DNA of 38,601 bases from Roseisolibacter sp. H3M3-2 (GCF_029211165.1 NZ_JARGEK010000007.1:1-38601), one strand, 5' to 3'; shown: positions 7,860-17,682, numbered from the stretch's first letter. The notes: generated from the sequence alone by a model not told the origin. Numbers and translations: made by a program.

Positions 7860-10034
7860 TCACGACTGGTCGGACGCCGCGGCCCCGAGCCGGCGGCGCA
7901 GCACCAGCCTCACGCCCCGACCGTTCAGCGGGGTGAGGAACCGCTCCAGCTCCCCCGTCCGCCGGTTCTCGTTGAAGGTGCCGAAGGTGGCGTCGCGCCG
8001 GTCGAGCGCGTTCGTCACGATCCCGGCGACCTCCCACGCGCCGCGCTCGACCCCGACGCGCAGGTCGGCGACGGCGTACCCGCCGAGCGGCGCCGTCACG
8101 TTCGCCTCGTCGCCGCGCAGCCACCGGCGGCCCACGTAGCGCGCGTCGAGGCCCGCGCTCACGCCGCCGGCGAGGCGGAGCGATCCCCCGCCTTTCACCT
8201 GGTGGTCGGGCACGAGCGGCAGGCGGTCCCCGGCCTCGACGTCGTTGTCGCCGGCCAGCGGGCGCCCTTCGAAGTCGTCGTCGCCGCGGATGCTGAACAG
8301 CGCCGCGGGCGTGCGGAAGGTCGCCCGCGTCCACGCGTAGCCGCCGTACCACGCGAGCCGCCCGCGCGCGGCGGCGCCCCGGACGCCCAGCTCGACCCCG
8401 TCGCGCCGCGTGCGATCCAGGTTGGTGAAGTGGCCCGCGAGCAGCGCGCCCTCCGACGCGACGAAGAAGATCTCGTCGCGGACCTCGGTGCGATACGCGG
8501 ACGCGGTGGCGACGACCGCGCCGCGCGCGAGCTGCCCCCCCACCTCGTAGGTCGTGGCGCGCACGGGTGCGAGCGGCGGGTCGTCGCCGAGCGCGAACGG
8601 GAGCGGGCACGCCGCCTCCGGGTCCGCGCACCCCAGCTCGAGGATCGCCGGCGCGCGGAAGCTGCGTCCGACCGACGCGTGGACGGACGCGCCGCGCGCC
8701 AGCGCGACGGCGGCGCCGAGTCGCGGCGAGAGGGCGCGGTAGTCGTTCGTCGTGTTGTCGTAGGTGCGCAGGAGGTTGCGGAACGGGACGCGCACGAAGT
8801 CGTACCGCCCGCCGCCCGAGAGCGTCACCCGCCCCACTTCCCAGTCGGCCAGCGCGTACCCGGCGAGGTCGAGGCTCGGGCTGCGCACGTCGGTCGTCAG
8901 CTCGGCCTCACCCGCCGACTCGCCGAGGATGCGCGCCCGGACGCGGCTGGCGTTCGCGTCGGCGCCCAGCCGCAGCGCGAGCGTCCCGGCGGCGACCGGC
9001 GGCGCCCAGCGCCAGTCGGCGGTGCCGCCGAGCGTGAGGTTCGCCGTGCGCGACCGCACGTCCGGGTCCGGCGCCTGGTTCACGTTGAACCGCTCGGCCG
9101 ACGACCGCCGCGCGTAGAGGGTCAGCGCGCCGCGCCCCGCGCCCACCGGCGCGTGCCCCGACAGCGCGACCTGCTGCGCCTGGAGGTCCTCGAAGTCGCC
9201 GGCCGTGAAGTTGGCGCGCGGCGACGCGCGGAACAGGCTCTCCGGCAGCGAGCCCGCCGTCTCCGCGCGCGATCCCGACGCGAACGCCTGCAGCGTCACC
9301 CCGCGCGTCGCGCCGCCGCGTCCCACGTTCGCGAAGCCGTGGTAGGTGCGCGCGCCGGTCGCGTCGCGCCAGCCGCGCTCGCGCTCCCACGCCACCCCCG
9401 CGAGGTGGTCGATGCCCGACGCGCTGCGCCCGCGCCAGCTCGCCTCCGCGGACGCCTGCCCGAAGGATCCGCCCGACAGCTCGAGCTCCCCCGACGGCCG
9501 CCCGCTCCCGCGCGCCGTCACGAGGTTGATGGCGCCGCCGAGCGAGTTGGGGCCGAGCAGCGACGCGCTCCCGCTCAGCAGCTCGACGCGCTCGACGTGC
9601 TGCAGGGGGAGGAGGTCGAAGTTGACCTCCTGCGCCGACGGCTCGTTCTGGCGCACGCCGTCGAGGAACACGCTCACCCCGGGCGGCAGGCCGACGGTGG
9701 GGCCGGCGCTGAAGCCGCGCGTGCTGAGGTTCACCTTCCACGGCGACCCGAGGTCGTCGTAGAGCGACACGCCCGGCAGCGCGCCCAGCGCGTCCGGCAG
9801 CAGGCGCGGCTCCCACGCGCGGAGGGCGGCGCCGTCGAGCACCGTCACGCGCGCCGGCACCCCGGAGCCGACGGCCGCGCCGGCGGTGGGGGCGATCGAC
9901 GCGCGCACCTCGACGGGGCGCAGCACCCGCGCCGAGTCGGCGCGCGCGGTGTCCGCCGGCGCCTGCGCGGCCGAGCGGGAGGCGCCGACGACGAGGAGGG
10001 CGGCGGCGCGCGCGGTCGTGGACGTGATGGCCAT
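7860..10034 (-). CDS. TonB-dependent outer-membrane receptor
   Basis: A 724-residue protein with a cleavable signal peptide (hydrophobic AALLVVGASRSAAQA near the N terminus), an N-terminal plug domain of about 50-165 residues (LPDALGALPGVSLYDD, DGVRQNEPSAQEVNFDLLP, VERVELLSGSASLLGPNSLG, GGAINLVT), and a long beta-barrel of alternating polar and aromatic strands. It imports a ligand such as a siderophore, vitamin or glycan across the outer membrane using TonB energy; the ligand cannot be inferred. No cobalamin or other riboswitch is visible: the 41-base gap to maf holds only a six-pair hairpin (GCGCCC...GGGCGC) touching the ATG. The last strand ends in LVLRRRLGAAASDQS rather than the common terminal aromatic residue. 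Confidence 0.9.
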   Translation of the reverse strand: MAITSTTARAAALLVVGASRSAAQAPADTARADSARVLRPVEVRASIAPTAGAAVGSGVPARVTVLDGAALRAWEPRLLPDALGALPGVSLYDDLGSPWKVNLSTRGFSAGPTVGLPPGVSVFLDGVRQNEPSAQEVNFDLLPLQHVERVELLSGSASLLGPNSLGGAINLVTARGSGRPSGELELSGGSFGQASAEASWRGRSASGIDHLAGVAWERERGWRDATGARTYHGFANVGRGGATRGVTLQAFASGSRAETAGSLPESLFRASPRANFTAGDFEDLQAQQVALSGHAPVGAGRGALTLYARRSSAERFNVNQAPDPDVRSRTANLTLGGTADWRWAPPVAAGTLALRLGADANASRVRARILGESAGEAELTTDVRSPSLDLAGYALADWEVGRVTLSGGGRYDFVRVPFRNLLRTYDNTTNDYRALSPRLGAAVALARGASVHASVGRSFRAPAILELGCADPEAACPLPFALGDDPPLAPVRATTYEVGGQLARGAVVATASAYRTEVRDEIFFVASEGALLAGHFTNLDRTRRDGVELGVRGAAARGRLAWYGGYAWTRATFRTPAALFSIRGDDDFEGRPLAGDNDVEAGDRLPLVPDHQVKGGGSLRLAGGVSAGLDARYVGRRWLRGDEANVTAPLGGYAVADLRVGVERGAWEVAGIVTNALDRRDATFGTFNENRRTGELERFLTPLNGRGVRLVLRRRLGAAASDQS

Positions 10035-10075
10035 GCGCCCCGAGGGCGCAGACCGCGCGCCAGCCCCGCCGGAGC

Positions 10076-10684
10076 TCAGGTCGCGGCGTCGCGCAGGGGG
10101 CCGAACGGGTAGACGGCGCCCACCTCGCGCAGCAGCGCCACCGTGCGCACCAGCGACAGCCCCATCACCGCGAAGTAGTCGCCGTCGATCCGCTCGACGA
10201 TCGTCGCGCCGTAGCCCTGGATCCCGTACGCGCCCGCCTTGTCCATCGGCTCGCCGGTCGCGACGTAGGCCCGCACCTCGGCCTCGCTCAGCGCGCGGAA
10301 GGTGACGCGCACCCGCTCCACGGCGCTCGCCTCGCGCGCGCCGCGCCGCACCGCGATCCCCGTGTAGACCTCGTGCGCGCGTCCGGCCAGGCGGCGCACC
10401 ATCGCCTCCGCCTCGGCCGCGTCGGCGGGCTTGCCGAGGATCTCGCCGTCGATCACCACCGTGGTGTCGGCGGCGACGACCACCGCGTCGGGCTCCAGCG
10501 CCGCGACCACGGCGGCCTTCTCGCGCGCCAGCCGCTGCGTGTACGCGTCGGGGGCCTCGCCGTCGCGCACCGACTCGTCCACGTCGGCCGGGCGCACCTC
10601 GTGCGCGACGCCGATCAGGTCGAGCAGGTCGCGGCGCCGGGGCGACTGCGACGCCAGCACGACGCGCGTCAGCGCTCCAGCCAC
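10076..10684 (-). CDS. maf: Maf-family nucleoside triphosphate pyrophosphatase
   Basis: A protein of about 202 residues of the Maf/YhdE/YceF family, which hydrolyses non-canonical or modified nucleoside triphosphates to monophosphates. The signature [14 protein letters not shown] is near the N terminus, followed by the catalytic [15 protein letters not shown] block and [12 protein letters not shown]. The start is uncertain: GTG at 10684 gives seven residues before VVLASQ and overlaps the dtd end by 16 bases; a CTG at 10672 would make a CTGA overlap; GTG at 10660 begins inside the motif. It lies in the same transcription unit as dtd and 41 bases before the receptor gene. Confidence 0.85.
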   Translation of the reverse strand: MAGALTRVVLASQSPRRRDLLDLIGVAHEVRPADVDESVRDGEAPDAYTQRLAREKAAVVAALEPDAVVVAADTTVVIDGEILGKPADAAEAEAMVRRLAGRAHEVYTGIAVRRGAREASAVERVRVTFRALSEAEVRAYVATGEPMDKAGAYGIQGYGATIVERIDGDYFAVMGLSLVRTVALLREVGAVYPFGPLRDAAT

Positions 10685-11121
10685 AACGTCACCGGGCCGT
10701 CGTTCACCAGCTCCACCTGCATCATCGCGCCGAACTCGCCCGTCTCGACGCGCGGGCCGCGGGCGCGGAGCGCGGCCACGAACCGCTCGTACAGCGGGAT
10801 CGCCGTCTCGGGGCGCGCCGCGTCGATGAAGCTGGGCCGCTTCCCCTTGCGCGCGTCGCCGTAGAGCGTGAACTGCGACACGACCAGCAGCGCGCCGCCG
10901 GCCTCGGCGAGCGACATGTTCATCTTGTCCTCGGCGTCCGGGAACAGGCGCAGCCCGAGCACCTTGTCGGCCATCCACGCCAGCTGCTCGTCGCCGTCGG
11001 CGTGCGTGAAGCCGACGAGCAGCAGGAAGCCGCGCTCGATGGCGCCGGTCACGCGCGTCCCGCCGTCGGCGGCCGGCACGCGCACCTCGGCGCGCGCGAC
11101 CCGCTGCACGAGCACCCGCAC
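10669..11121 (-). CDS. dtd: D-aminoacyl-tRNA deacylase
   Basis: A 150-residue enzyme, the usual length of the DTD family, which releases D-amino acids (and glycine) mischarged on tRNA. Both family hallmarks are visible: the [17 protein letters not shown] block and the C-terminal [10 protein letters not shown] containing the Gly-cisPro-type active-site loop. The start is GTG at 11121, one base after the stop of the upstream diguanylate cyclase gene, so the genes are tightly coupled. Its C terminus overlaps the probable maf start. Dtd and Maf both remove faulty metabolites (mischarged tRNA, bad nucleotides), which makes this a small quality-control pair. Confidence 0.92.
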   Translation of the reverse strand: MRVLVQRVARAEVRVPAADGGTRVTGAIERGFLLLVGFTHADGDEQLAWMADKVLGLRLFPDAEDKMNMSLAEAGGALLVVSQFTLYGDARKGKRPSFIDAARPETAIPLYERFVAALRARGPRVETGEFGAMMQVELVNDGPVTLWLER

Positions 11122-11122
11122 G

Positions 11123-12823
11123 TCAGACCAGGCCGAGGGGGCGCGCGACGGCGCGGAGGCGGTCGAGCCCCGCGGCGGCGGCGGCCAGCGCGGCCACCAG
11201 CGGCTCGCCGCCGTCGGGCGGCAGGCGGTGCGCGCCCACGGTCGCCGACGGCGTCCAGTCCTCGAGCGGGTTGCGGCGGCGCGCCATCGCGTCCGCCAGC
11301 CGGCGCTCGATCGTCTCGGCGATCGCCGCGTCGGCCGCCGCCTCGCCGGGCGCCGGCTCGTGCACCAGCGCCGCGAACTCGTCGCCGCGCGCGCGCTCGA
11401 CCAGCCCCTGCGCGCCCACCACCTCGCGCAGCGCGCGCGCGACCGCGACCAGCGCGGCGTCGCCGGCGGCGTGGCCGTGCGCGTCGTTGATCCGCTTCAG
11501 CCCGTCGAGGTCCGCGAACAGCAGCACCGCCCCCTGCCCCGTCGCCCGCAGGCGGCGCAGCTCGGCCTCGGCGAACGTCAGGAAGCCACGGCGGTTGTGC
11601 AGCCCCGTCAGTTCGTCGAGCAGCGCCAGCTCGCGCAGCTCGCGCTCGTAGCGCAGCTGCGGCCCGATGTCGCGCGCCACGATCACCGCGGCGTCGCGGT
11701 CGGAGTAGCGGCACGGGCTGGTCGCCGCCTCCACGTCCAGCGTCGCGCCGTCGGCGGCGCGCAGGCGCGTGCGCACGCGGCGCGCGGCCGTCGCGGCCAC
11801 GGCGAGCGCCGCGCGCTCGTCGGCATCCAGGAAGCGCGCCAGCGGCACCCCGGCCAGCGACCGCTCGTCGGGGAGCGCGAGCAGCCGCGCCGCGGCGGGG
11901 TTGGCGAACAGGATGTGGTCGTCGGCGTGCACGAGCACCGCGTCCGGCGACAGCTCCAGCAGCTGCCGGTAGCGCGCCTCGGTCTCGCGCAGCGCGCGCG
12001 CCTGCCGGCGCGTGGCCGCGTGCACCAGCGCCCACCCGAGCCCCGCCGCCGCCAGCGCGCCGAGCAGCCCGCGCAGCGCCAGCTCGCGCCACCGCCCCGG
12101 GATCCCGTGCACCCGCACGTCGTCGGGGCCGCGCGGAATGAGCTGCGCGATCGGCGCGTCGGTCGGGTTGTCGCGGTAGACCGCCGCGATCCCCGTGACC
12201 TCGACGTCGTCGCCGACGCGCAGGTCGGTGATCCCCGGGTCGCGCTGGTGCGTGGCCGGCACCCACACCGTGACCGAGTCGGCCGCGGCCAGCGCGCCCT
12301 CGCCGGCGGCGAGCCGGAGGCGCAGCCACCGCCCGCCCTCGCTCGACCCCTGCGCGCCGGCGACGCCGCGCATGCGGATCAGCCGCCCCTCGGCGGCCAC
12401 CGCGGCCTCGGACGACGGGGGGGAGGACTCCGGCGAGGTGAGCGCACGCGCCGGCACCGCGATCCGCCGCACCGACGACGCCACGACCTCGGTCGTCCCG
12501 CGATAGCGGTGCAGCACCCCCGTCGCCTCGACGCTGTCGCCCGGGGCGACGCGCACGGCGGCGGCGCCGCGGCTGAAGACCCACACCCCGCCCGCGGCGC
12601 CGCGGTCGAGCGCGATCATCAGCGACCGGTCGTGCAGCACCCCCGACCCGACCACCGCGCGCCCGGCCACGACGATCGGGCTCCCCGCGCCGACCAGCGC
12701 GGTGTCCTCGGCCGGGATGTCGGGCGTCGGGAGCTGCGCACGCGCTGCGGCCGGCCCGACGACACAGGCGGCGGCGAGAAGGGCGCGCGCGGCGCGCCCG
12801 CGGAGGTGCGACCCCGACGGCAT
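11123..12823 (-). CDS. Membrane diguanylate cyclase with periplasmic OB-like repeats, PAS and GGDEF domains
   Basis: A 566-residue protein. A signal sequence or first helix (about 10-30) is followed by a periplasmic part with two similar beta-rich segments ([18 protein letters not shown] and [18 protein letters not shown]) that look like OB-fold repeats. Then come a transmembrane helix near 248-268, a PAS domain (about 285-390) and a C-terminal GGDEF domain (about 400-560) for c-di-GMP synthesis. Metal and nucleotide residues are present ([23 protein letters not shown]), but the signature reads RGDEF (479-483), with Arg for the first Gly, so activity is not certain. A TACTTTCC box ends a few bases before the ATG, suggesting a leaderless mRNA. 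First gene of the unit with dtd, maf and the receptor. Confidence 0.85.
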   Translation of the reverse strand: MPSGSHLRGRAARALLAAACVVGPAAARAQLPTPDIPAEDTALVGAGSPIVVAGRAVVGSGVLHDRSLMIALDRGAAGGVWVFSRGAAAVRVAPGDSVEATGVLHRYRGTTEVVASSVRRIAVPARALTSPESSPPSSEAAVAAEGRLIRMRGVAGAQGSSEGGRWLRLRLAAGEGALAAADSVTVWVPATHQRDPGITDLRVGDDVEVTGIAAVYRDNPTDAPIAQLIPRGPDDVRVHGIPGRWRELALRGLLGALAAAGLGWALVHAATRRQARALRETEARYRQLLELSPDAVLVHADDHILFANPAAARLLALPDERSLAGVPLARFLDADERAALAVAATAARRVRTRLRAADGATLDVEAATSPCRYSDRDAAVIVARDIGPQLRYERELRELALLDELTGLHNRRGFLTFAEAELRRLRATGQGAVLLFADLDGLKRINDAHGHAAGDAALVAVARALREVVGAQGLVERARGDEFAALVHEPAPGEAAADAAIAETIERRLADAMARRRNPLEDWTPSATVGAHRLPPDGGEPLVAALAAAAAGLDRLRAVARPLGLV

Positions 12824-12828
12824 ACGGG

Positions 12829-12834
12829 AAAGTA
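12829..12834 (-). promoter_or_regulatory. TACTTT promoter core next to the diguanylate cyclase start
   Basis: TACTTT followed by CC ends six bases before the ATG at 12823. It matches the TAnnTT core seen before other genes in this window. A transcript from it would have essentially no leader. No clear -33 element is visible. Confidence 0.5.
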
Positions 12835-12906
12835 CGCACGACCCGCCCGGACGTCACGCGAGGTGACGATCCGCTCACGTTCCGGGCCGCGCCTCCCCCC
12901 GACCGA

Positions 12907-14283
12907 TCAGGGACGGACCGGTTCGGCCGGGCCCTGGGCCGTCAGGTCGTACGCGCGCACTGCGCCGGTGGCGACGTCCACGCCGACGATCTGCTCGTGC
13001 TCCGCGCCGTCGGGCGCGCGCGCCGCGCGGTCGTAGGTCGCGTACTCGCGCCCCACGAGGACGATCGTCCGCCGGTCGGGGGGCCCGGGGAGCACCGACT
13101 GCACGATCGACAGCGGGAGGCGCGCGTCCCACACGGGGCGCCCCCCGGGGCCGGCGACGCGCGTCAGCTGCAGCCGGCCGTCCACGCCCAGCCGGTCGCG
13201 GTGCAGCACCAGCACCCCGTCGGGACCGCGGACGAGCAGGGGCGCGCCGCGCGCGCCGCCCGCGTGCAGCAGCCCGCCCTGGAGGAAGTCGGGGCTCTCG
13301 GGGAGCGGCGCGACGTCCGCGTAGGCCGCGCGCGTCCCCCACCGGTCGGGGAAGTTGGCCGGCCAGTCCGGCGGCGCCGCCGACACGCGGTCGACGCGCG
13401 CGCCCCACAGCCGCACCCGCGTCGGGACCTGCAGCCCGTCGTCGTCCGGCGGGGCGAGGAGCCGCGCGTCGTGGTACGCGCGCTCGCGCCGATCCCCGGC
13501 CAGCCCGGCGGTCACCGCCGCCACGCGCCCGCGGAATCGCTCCCCCTCCTCGGCGCTCAGCACCCCGAGCCAGCGCCCCGGGATGTCGAGCCCCCGCGTC
13601 GCGAACGCGACGGCGGACTGCGGCGTCCACGCGCCCGGGCGCACGACCGGCGGCGCGGCTCCCGGCACGGCCGCGACGCGCTGCGCCACCAGCGTCGCCG
13701 GGTCCACGCGGTGGACGCTGGCGTCGGTGGCGGTGATGCGCAGCCCGTCGTCGGCCAGCACGACGTAGCGCGCCTCGGTGGGCATCGCGTCGCGCAGCGC
13801 CGGCGAGCGCGCGGCGATCGTGTCGGCGTCGCCGATCGGGCGCCCGTCGGCGGCGGCGACGGCCAGCGGGCCGCCCGCCTGCACCCACAGCGTCCCCCCC
13901 TGCGCGCCGAGCAGCCGCGCGCCGCGCGCGGCGGGCGCCGCCCGGCCCTCGCGCTCCGTGCGGAGGCGGCGGCGCCACACCGGCCGCGCCGTCGCCGCGT
14001 CGAAGCGCCAGAGGTCGAGGTAGCGCACCGCGCGCGTGCGCCGCGTGTTGCCGCGCGCCGAGACGACGAGGTGCCGCTGGTGCGTGGTCAGCACGAACAG
14101 CGCGTCGCCGTCGGCCGCGGCGAGGCGCAGCGGGGCGCCCAGCAGGACGGGGGGCGTCTCCTCCGGCCCGCTGTTCAGGTAGACCAGCGCCACCGCCGCG
14201 GCCAGCGCGAGCGCGGCGACGGCGCCGCCGATCAGGCCCCGCCGCCGCCGCGGGGACGCGCGTCCACCGTGGTATTCGCTCAT
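12907..14283 (-). CDS. Membrane-anchored beta-propeller-like protein, possibly PA2928 family
   Basis: A 458-residue protein of unknown function. An Arg-rich cytoplasmic start (SPRRRRG) precedes one transmembrane helix (about 18-38), so the bulk should be periplasmic. The remainder has repeating beta segments of the kind seen in PQQ/WD-like propellers, such as YLDLWRFDAATARPVWRR and VHRVDPATLVAQRV near the middle and IVGVDVATGAVRAYDL near the end: 'value in column X of Y' strands typical of blade closings. The pattern recalls proteins named after Pseudomonas PA2928, but that match is from memory. It follows glmS, from which it is separated by an intrinsic terminator, so it may have its own weak promoter; I saw none. 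Confidence 0.7.
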   Translation of the reverse strand: MSEYHGGRASPRRRRGLIGGAVAALALAAAVALVYLNSGPEETPPVLLGAPLRLAAADGDALFVLTTHQRHLVVSARGNTRRTRAVRYLDLWRFDAATARPVWRRRLRTEREGRAAPAARGARLLGAQGGTLWVQAGGPLAVAAADGRPIGDADTIAARSPALRDAMPTEARYVVLADDGLRITATDASVHRVDPATLVAQRVAAVPGAAPPVVRPGAWTPQSAVAFATRGLDIPGRWLGVLSAEEGERFRGRVAAVTAGLAGDRRERAYHDARLLAPPDDDGLQVPTRVRLWGARVDRVSAAPPDWPANFPDRWGTRAAYADVAPLPESPDFLQGGLLHAGGARGAPLLVRGPDGVLVLHRDRLGVDGRLQLTRVAGPGGRPVWDARLPLSIVQSVLPGPPDRRTIVLVGREYATYDRAARAPDGAEHEQIVGVDVATGAVRAYDLTAQGPAEPVRP

Positions 14284-14325
14284 GGCGCGGCACGGTGCGG
14301 GCGCGCCGCGCCCCCCGCCAGCAAA

Positions 14326-14349
14326 GAGGCCCCGAAACGTCGGGGCCTC
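14326..14349 (-). terminator. Intrinsic terminator of glmS
   Basis: A perfect nine-pair G+C stem, GAGGCCCCG (14326-14334) and CGGGGCCTC (14341-14349), with a six-base loop, followed on the minus strand by TTTG. It starts seven bases after the glmS stop and is the clearest Rho-independent terminator in the window. The T-run is short. Confidence 0.75.
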
Positions 14350-14356
14350 TCCGGGC

Positions 14357-16183
14357 TCACTCCACCGTCACGCTCTTCGCCAGGTTGCGCGGCTGGTCGA
14401 CGTTGCACCCGCGCTTGACGGCGATGTAGTACGCCAGCAGCTGGAGCGGGACCGACGCCAGGATCGGCATCAGCATGTCCACCGTCTCGGGGATGCGGAA
14501 CTCGTAGTCCACCTGCCCCTTGAGCGCCGGCTCCTCGCGCGTCGTGATGGCGATGACGCGCCCCTTGCGCGCCTTCACCTCCTGGATGTTCGACGTGACC
14601 TTGTCGAACACCGAGTCGTGCGGCGCCACCACGACCACCGGCATCAGGTCGTCGATCAGCGCGATCGGCCCGTGCTTCATCTCGGCCGCCGGGTACCCCT
14701 CGGCGTGGATGTAGCTGATCTCCTTCAGCTTCAGCGCGCCCTCGAGGGCGGTCGGGAAGTTGTAGCCGCGCCCGAGGTACAGGAAGTTGTGCGCGCTCTT
14801 GAACTGCTCGGCCAGCGCCTCGATCTCCTCGCTGCGGTCGAGGATCTGCTGGACCTGCGCCGGCAGCTCGGCGAGCGCCTGCGCGATGCGGCGCCCCTGC
14901 TCCACCGACAGGTTGCGGAGGCGCGCCAGCTTGAGCGTGAACAGCGCCAGCGCCACCACCTGGCTGGTGAACGCCTTGGTGGACGCGACGCCGATCTCGG
15001 GGCCGGCGTGCAGGTAGATCCCGCCGTCGTCCTCGCGCGCGATCGTCGAGCCGACCACGTTCACCAGGCCGAGCGTGCGGGCGCCGCGCCGCTTCGCCTC
15101 GCGCATCGCCGCCAGCGTGTCCGCCGTCTCGCCGCTCTGCGAGATCACGATCACCAGCGTGTTCGGCGTGACGATCGGGTTCTTGTAGCGGTACTCCGAC
15201 GCGTACTCGACCTCGACGGGGATCCGGCACAGCTCCTCGATCATCATCTCGCCGATCAGCGCCGAGTGCCAGCTGGTGCCGCAGGCGGTGATGACGACCT
15301 GGTCGATCGAGAGCAGCTCCTCCTTCGTGAGGTTGAGCCCACCCAGCTTGGTGAACCCCTCCTCGAGGATGAGGCGCCCGCGCATCGTGTTCTCGAGCGT
15401 GCGCGGCTGCTCGAAGATCTCCTTGAGCATGAAGTGCGAGAACCCGCCGCGCTCGATCTGGTCGAGGTCCCAGTCGATCCGGCTGACCTGGCGGTCGACC
15501 GGCGTCGCGTCGAGGTCGCAGATGCGGTAGCCGTCGCGCGTGATGACGGCCATCTCGCCGTCCTCCAGGTACACGACGTCGCGCGTGTGGGCGAGGATCG
15601 CCGAGACGTCGGAGGCGACGAAGTACTCGCCGTCGCCGACGCCGACGAGCAGCGGGCTCCCCTTGCGGGCGGCGACGATCTTGTTCGGCTCCCGGCCGTG
15701 CATCACCGCGATGCCGTAGGTCCCCTCCACCAGGTGGAGGGCCTCCATCACCGCGTCCTCGAGGTTGCCGTCGTAGGCGCTCTCGATGAGGTGCACGAGC
15801 ACCTCGGTGTCGGTCTCCGACGTGAACGTGTGCCCGGTCTTCTCGAGCAGCGCCTTGAGGGCGGTCGCGTTCTCGATGATCCCGTTGTGCACCACCGCGA
15901 CCTGGTGCTGCTCGTCGACGTGCGGGTGCGCGTTGCGCTCGGTCGGCGGCCCGTGCGTGGCCCAGCGCGTGTGCGCGATGCCGAGCGTCCCGTGGACCGG
16001 GTTGCTGCCGATCACGCCCTCGAGGCGCGAAATCTTCCCCGCCGCCTTCCGCGTCTCCACCCCCTTGCCGTTCATCACGGCGACGCCGGCCGAGTCGTAG
16101 CCGCGGTACTCGAGGCGCTTGAGCCCCTCGATGAGGAGCGGGGTCGCGGCGCGGGGGCCGACGTATCCGACGATGCCACACAT
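14357..16183 (-). CDS. glmS: Glutamine--fructose-6-phosphate aminotransferase (isomerizing)
   Basis: A 608-residue enzyme, the normal length of GlmS, which makes glucosamine-6-phosphate from fructose-6-phosphate and glutamine, the first step to UDP-GlcNAc for peptidoglycan and LPS. It starts MCGIVGYVG, with Cys2 the glutaminase nucleophile. The N-terminal glutaminase domain (about 1-220) shows AHTRWATHG and HNGIIEN; two SIS sugar-isomerase domains follow (TACGTSWHSAL, SQSGETADT). The end DQPRNLAKSVTVE is the canonical C terminus. It lies 102 bases downstream of glmM, with the gap occupied by a GCTGCGG heptad hairpin, and the pair is terminated by a strong stem-loop. No glmS ribozyme fold is recognisable in the gap. 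Confidence 0.97.
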   Translation of the reverse strand: MCGIVGYVGPRAATPLLIEGLKRLEYRGYDSAGVAVMNGKGVETRKAAGKISRLEGVIGSNPVHGTLGIAHTRWATHGPPTERNAHPHVDEQHQVAVVHNGIIENATALKALLEKTGHTFTSETDTEVLVHLIESAYDGNLEDAVMEALHLVEGTYGIAVMHGREPNKIVAARKGSPLLVGVGDGEYFVASDVSAILAHTRDVVYLEDGEMAVITRDGYRICDLDATPVDRQVSRIDWDLDQIERGGFSHFMLKEIFEQPRTLENTMRGRLILEEGFTKLGGLNLTKEELLSIDQVVITACGTSWHSALIGEMMIEELCRIPVEVEYASEYRYKNPIVTPNTLVIVISQSGETADTLAAMREAKRRGARTLGLVNVVGSTIAREDDGGIYLHAGPEIGVASTKAFTSQVVALALFTLKLARLRNLSVEQGRRIAQALAELPAQVQQILDRSEEIEALAEQFKSAHNFLYLGRGYNFPTALEGALKLKEISYIHAEGYPAAEMKHGPIALIDDLMPVVVVAPHDSVFDKVTSNIQEVKARKGRVIAITTREEPALKGQVDYEFRIPETVDMLMPILASVPLQLLAYYIAVKRGCNVDQPRNLAKSVTVE

Positions 16184-16225
16184 GGGGCGGGAATCCTTGG
16201 AGAACGGTCCTGGAACGACTCGGGA

Positions 16226-16276
16226 GCTGCGGCCTGCGGACTGCGGGTTTTGAATCCGCAGCCCGCAGCCCGCAGC
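16226..16276. repeat. Heptad-armed inverted repeat between glmM and glmS (GCTGCGG family, copy 1)
   Basis: Left arm: GCTGCGG, CCTGCGG, ACTGCGG (16226-16246). Loop GTTTTGAAT (16247-16255). Right arm: three perfect CCGCAGC units (16256-16276). It begins nine bases after the glmM stop on the minus strand. No T-run follows. The loop nearly matches that of the copy at 22787 (GTCTCGAAT). Confidence 0.85.
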
Positions 16277-16285
16277 GCTTCTCTT

Positions 16286-17668
16286 CTACACCGCGAGGGC
16301 GTCGAGCGGGACGCGCGACTGCTGCACCAGCCCGCGCGCGTCCGCCTCGGTCGGCGCCTCGGCGATCACGCGCACGATCGGCTCCGTGCCGCTGGGCCGC
16401 ACGTGCACCCACCGGTCCGGCCACGCCAGCCGCAGCCCGTCCTGCGTGTCCGGGGCGGCGTCGGGGAAGGCCCCGCGCAGCGCCTGGTACACCGTGTCGA
16501 GCGGCGCGTCCGGGCGGTCGAGCTTGTCCTTGACGATCACGTAACGCGGATGGTCAGCGACCACCGCCGACAGGGGCCGGCGCTCCTCCAGCAGCAGCTG
16601 GAGCAGCAGCGCGGCCCCCACCGGGGCGTCGCGGCCGAGGTGGAGCTCCGGGAGGATCACCCCCCCGTTCCCCTCCCCGCCGATCACCGCCCCGGCGTCC
16701 CGCATCGCGATCGCCACGTTCACCTCGCCCACCGGGGCGCGGAGGCACGACACGCCGGCCGCCGCCGCCTGGTCCTCGACCACGCGGCTGGTCGACAGGT
16801 TCGTGACCACCGGCCCCGGCTTATGCCTGAGCACGAGTCGGGCCGCGAGCGCGAGCGTGTAGTCCTCCCCCACCGCGCGCCCGTCGTCGCCCACCAGCGC
16901 CAGCCGGTCCACGTCCGGATCGACGGCGAAGCCGACGTCGGCGCCCGTGCGCCGCACCAGCGCCTCCAGGTCGCCGAGGTTCTCGGCCACCGGCTCGGGC
17001 GGGTGCGGGAAGCGCCCGTCGGGCTCCATGTGGATCGCCGTCACCTCGCAGCCCAGCGCGTCGAGCAGCATCGGCATCACGACCGACCCGGCGCCGCGCG
17101 TCGCGTCGAGCGCCACGCGGAAACGGCGGGCGCGGATCGCGGCGACGTCGAGGTAGGGCAGCGCCAGCACGGCGTCGATGTGGCGGCGCGCCGCGTCGGG
17201 GTCGGCGCGCGTCGTCCCCAGCGCGTCCCACGTCGCGTACGCGGTCCCGGCCTCGATGCCGGCGCGCATCTCCGCCCCCTCCTCGGCGCTCAGGAAGAGC
17301 CCCGACGGCCCGATCATCTTGAGCGCGTTCCACTCGATCGGGTTGTGGCTGGCCGAGATCATCAGCCCCCCCGCCGCGTGGTGGTGCTCGACCGCGAGCT
17401 GGCAGGTCGGCGTCGTGGTGAGCCCGACGTCGATCACGTCGGCGCCCACCGACTCCAGCGCCGACACGACCACGCGGTGGAACAGCGGCCCCGAGACGCG
17501 GCTGTCGCGCCCGACGACGACCGCCCGCGACGCCCCGGCGGCCCGCCGCCCGATCGCCCACGCCCCGAAGCCCGCCGCGAAGCGCGCGACCACCTCGGGG
17601 GAGAGCCCCTCGCCCACGCGTCCCCGCACCCCGGAGACGCTCACCATCAGCCGTCGGTCGTACGCCAT
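16286..17668 (-). CDS. glmM: Phosphoglucosamine mutase (phosphohexomutase family)
   Basis: A 460-residue alpha-D-phosphohexomutase. The catalytic phosphoserine loop reads ISASHNPIEWNALK (S107), the Mg-binding loop is DPDVDRLAL, and the C-terminal phosphate-binding loop is VRPSGTEPIVRV. The IEWNALK version of the serine loop is common in Bacteroidetes and archaeal GlmM-like enzymes. Its neighbour glmS makes its substrate, glucosamine-6-phosphate, so the assignment to glucosamine-1-phosphate formation is well supported by context; phosphomannomutase activity cannot be excluded from sequence alone. The ATG at 17668 lies 14 bases after a TACCTT box (17683-17688). Confidence 0.9.
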   Translation of the reverse strand: MAYDRRLMVSVSGVRGRVGEGLSPEVVARFAAGFGAWAIGRRAAGASRAVVVGRDSRVSGPLFHRVVVSALESVGADVIDVGLTTTPTCQLAVEHHHAAGGLMISASHNPIEWNALKMIGPSGLFLSAEEGAEMRAGIEAGTAYATWDALGTTRADPDAARRHIDAVLALPYLDVAAIRARRFRVALDATRGAGSVVMPMLLDALGCEVTAIHMEPDGRFPHPPEPVAENLGDLEALVRRTGADVGFAVDPDVDRLALVGDDGRAVGEDYTLALAARLVLRHKPGPVVTNLSTSRVVEDQAAAAGVSCLRAPVGEVNVAIAMRDAGAVIGGEGNGGVILPELHLGRDAPVGAALLLQLLLEERRPLSAVVADHPRYVIVKDKLDRPDAPLDTVYQALRGAFPDAAPDTQDGLRLAWPDRWVHVRPSGTEPIVRVIAEAPTEADARGLVQQSRVPLDALAV

Positions 17669-17682
17669 CGCCACTCCGCATG

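Noticed and set aside
16184-16285. glmS ribozyme or other riboswitch before glmS
   Set aside because: The gap is filled by the heptad hairpin and a short unstructured remainder; no ribozyme core is recognisable.
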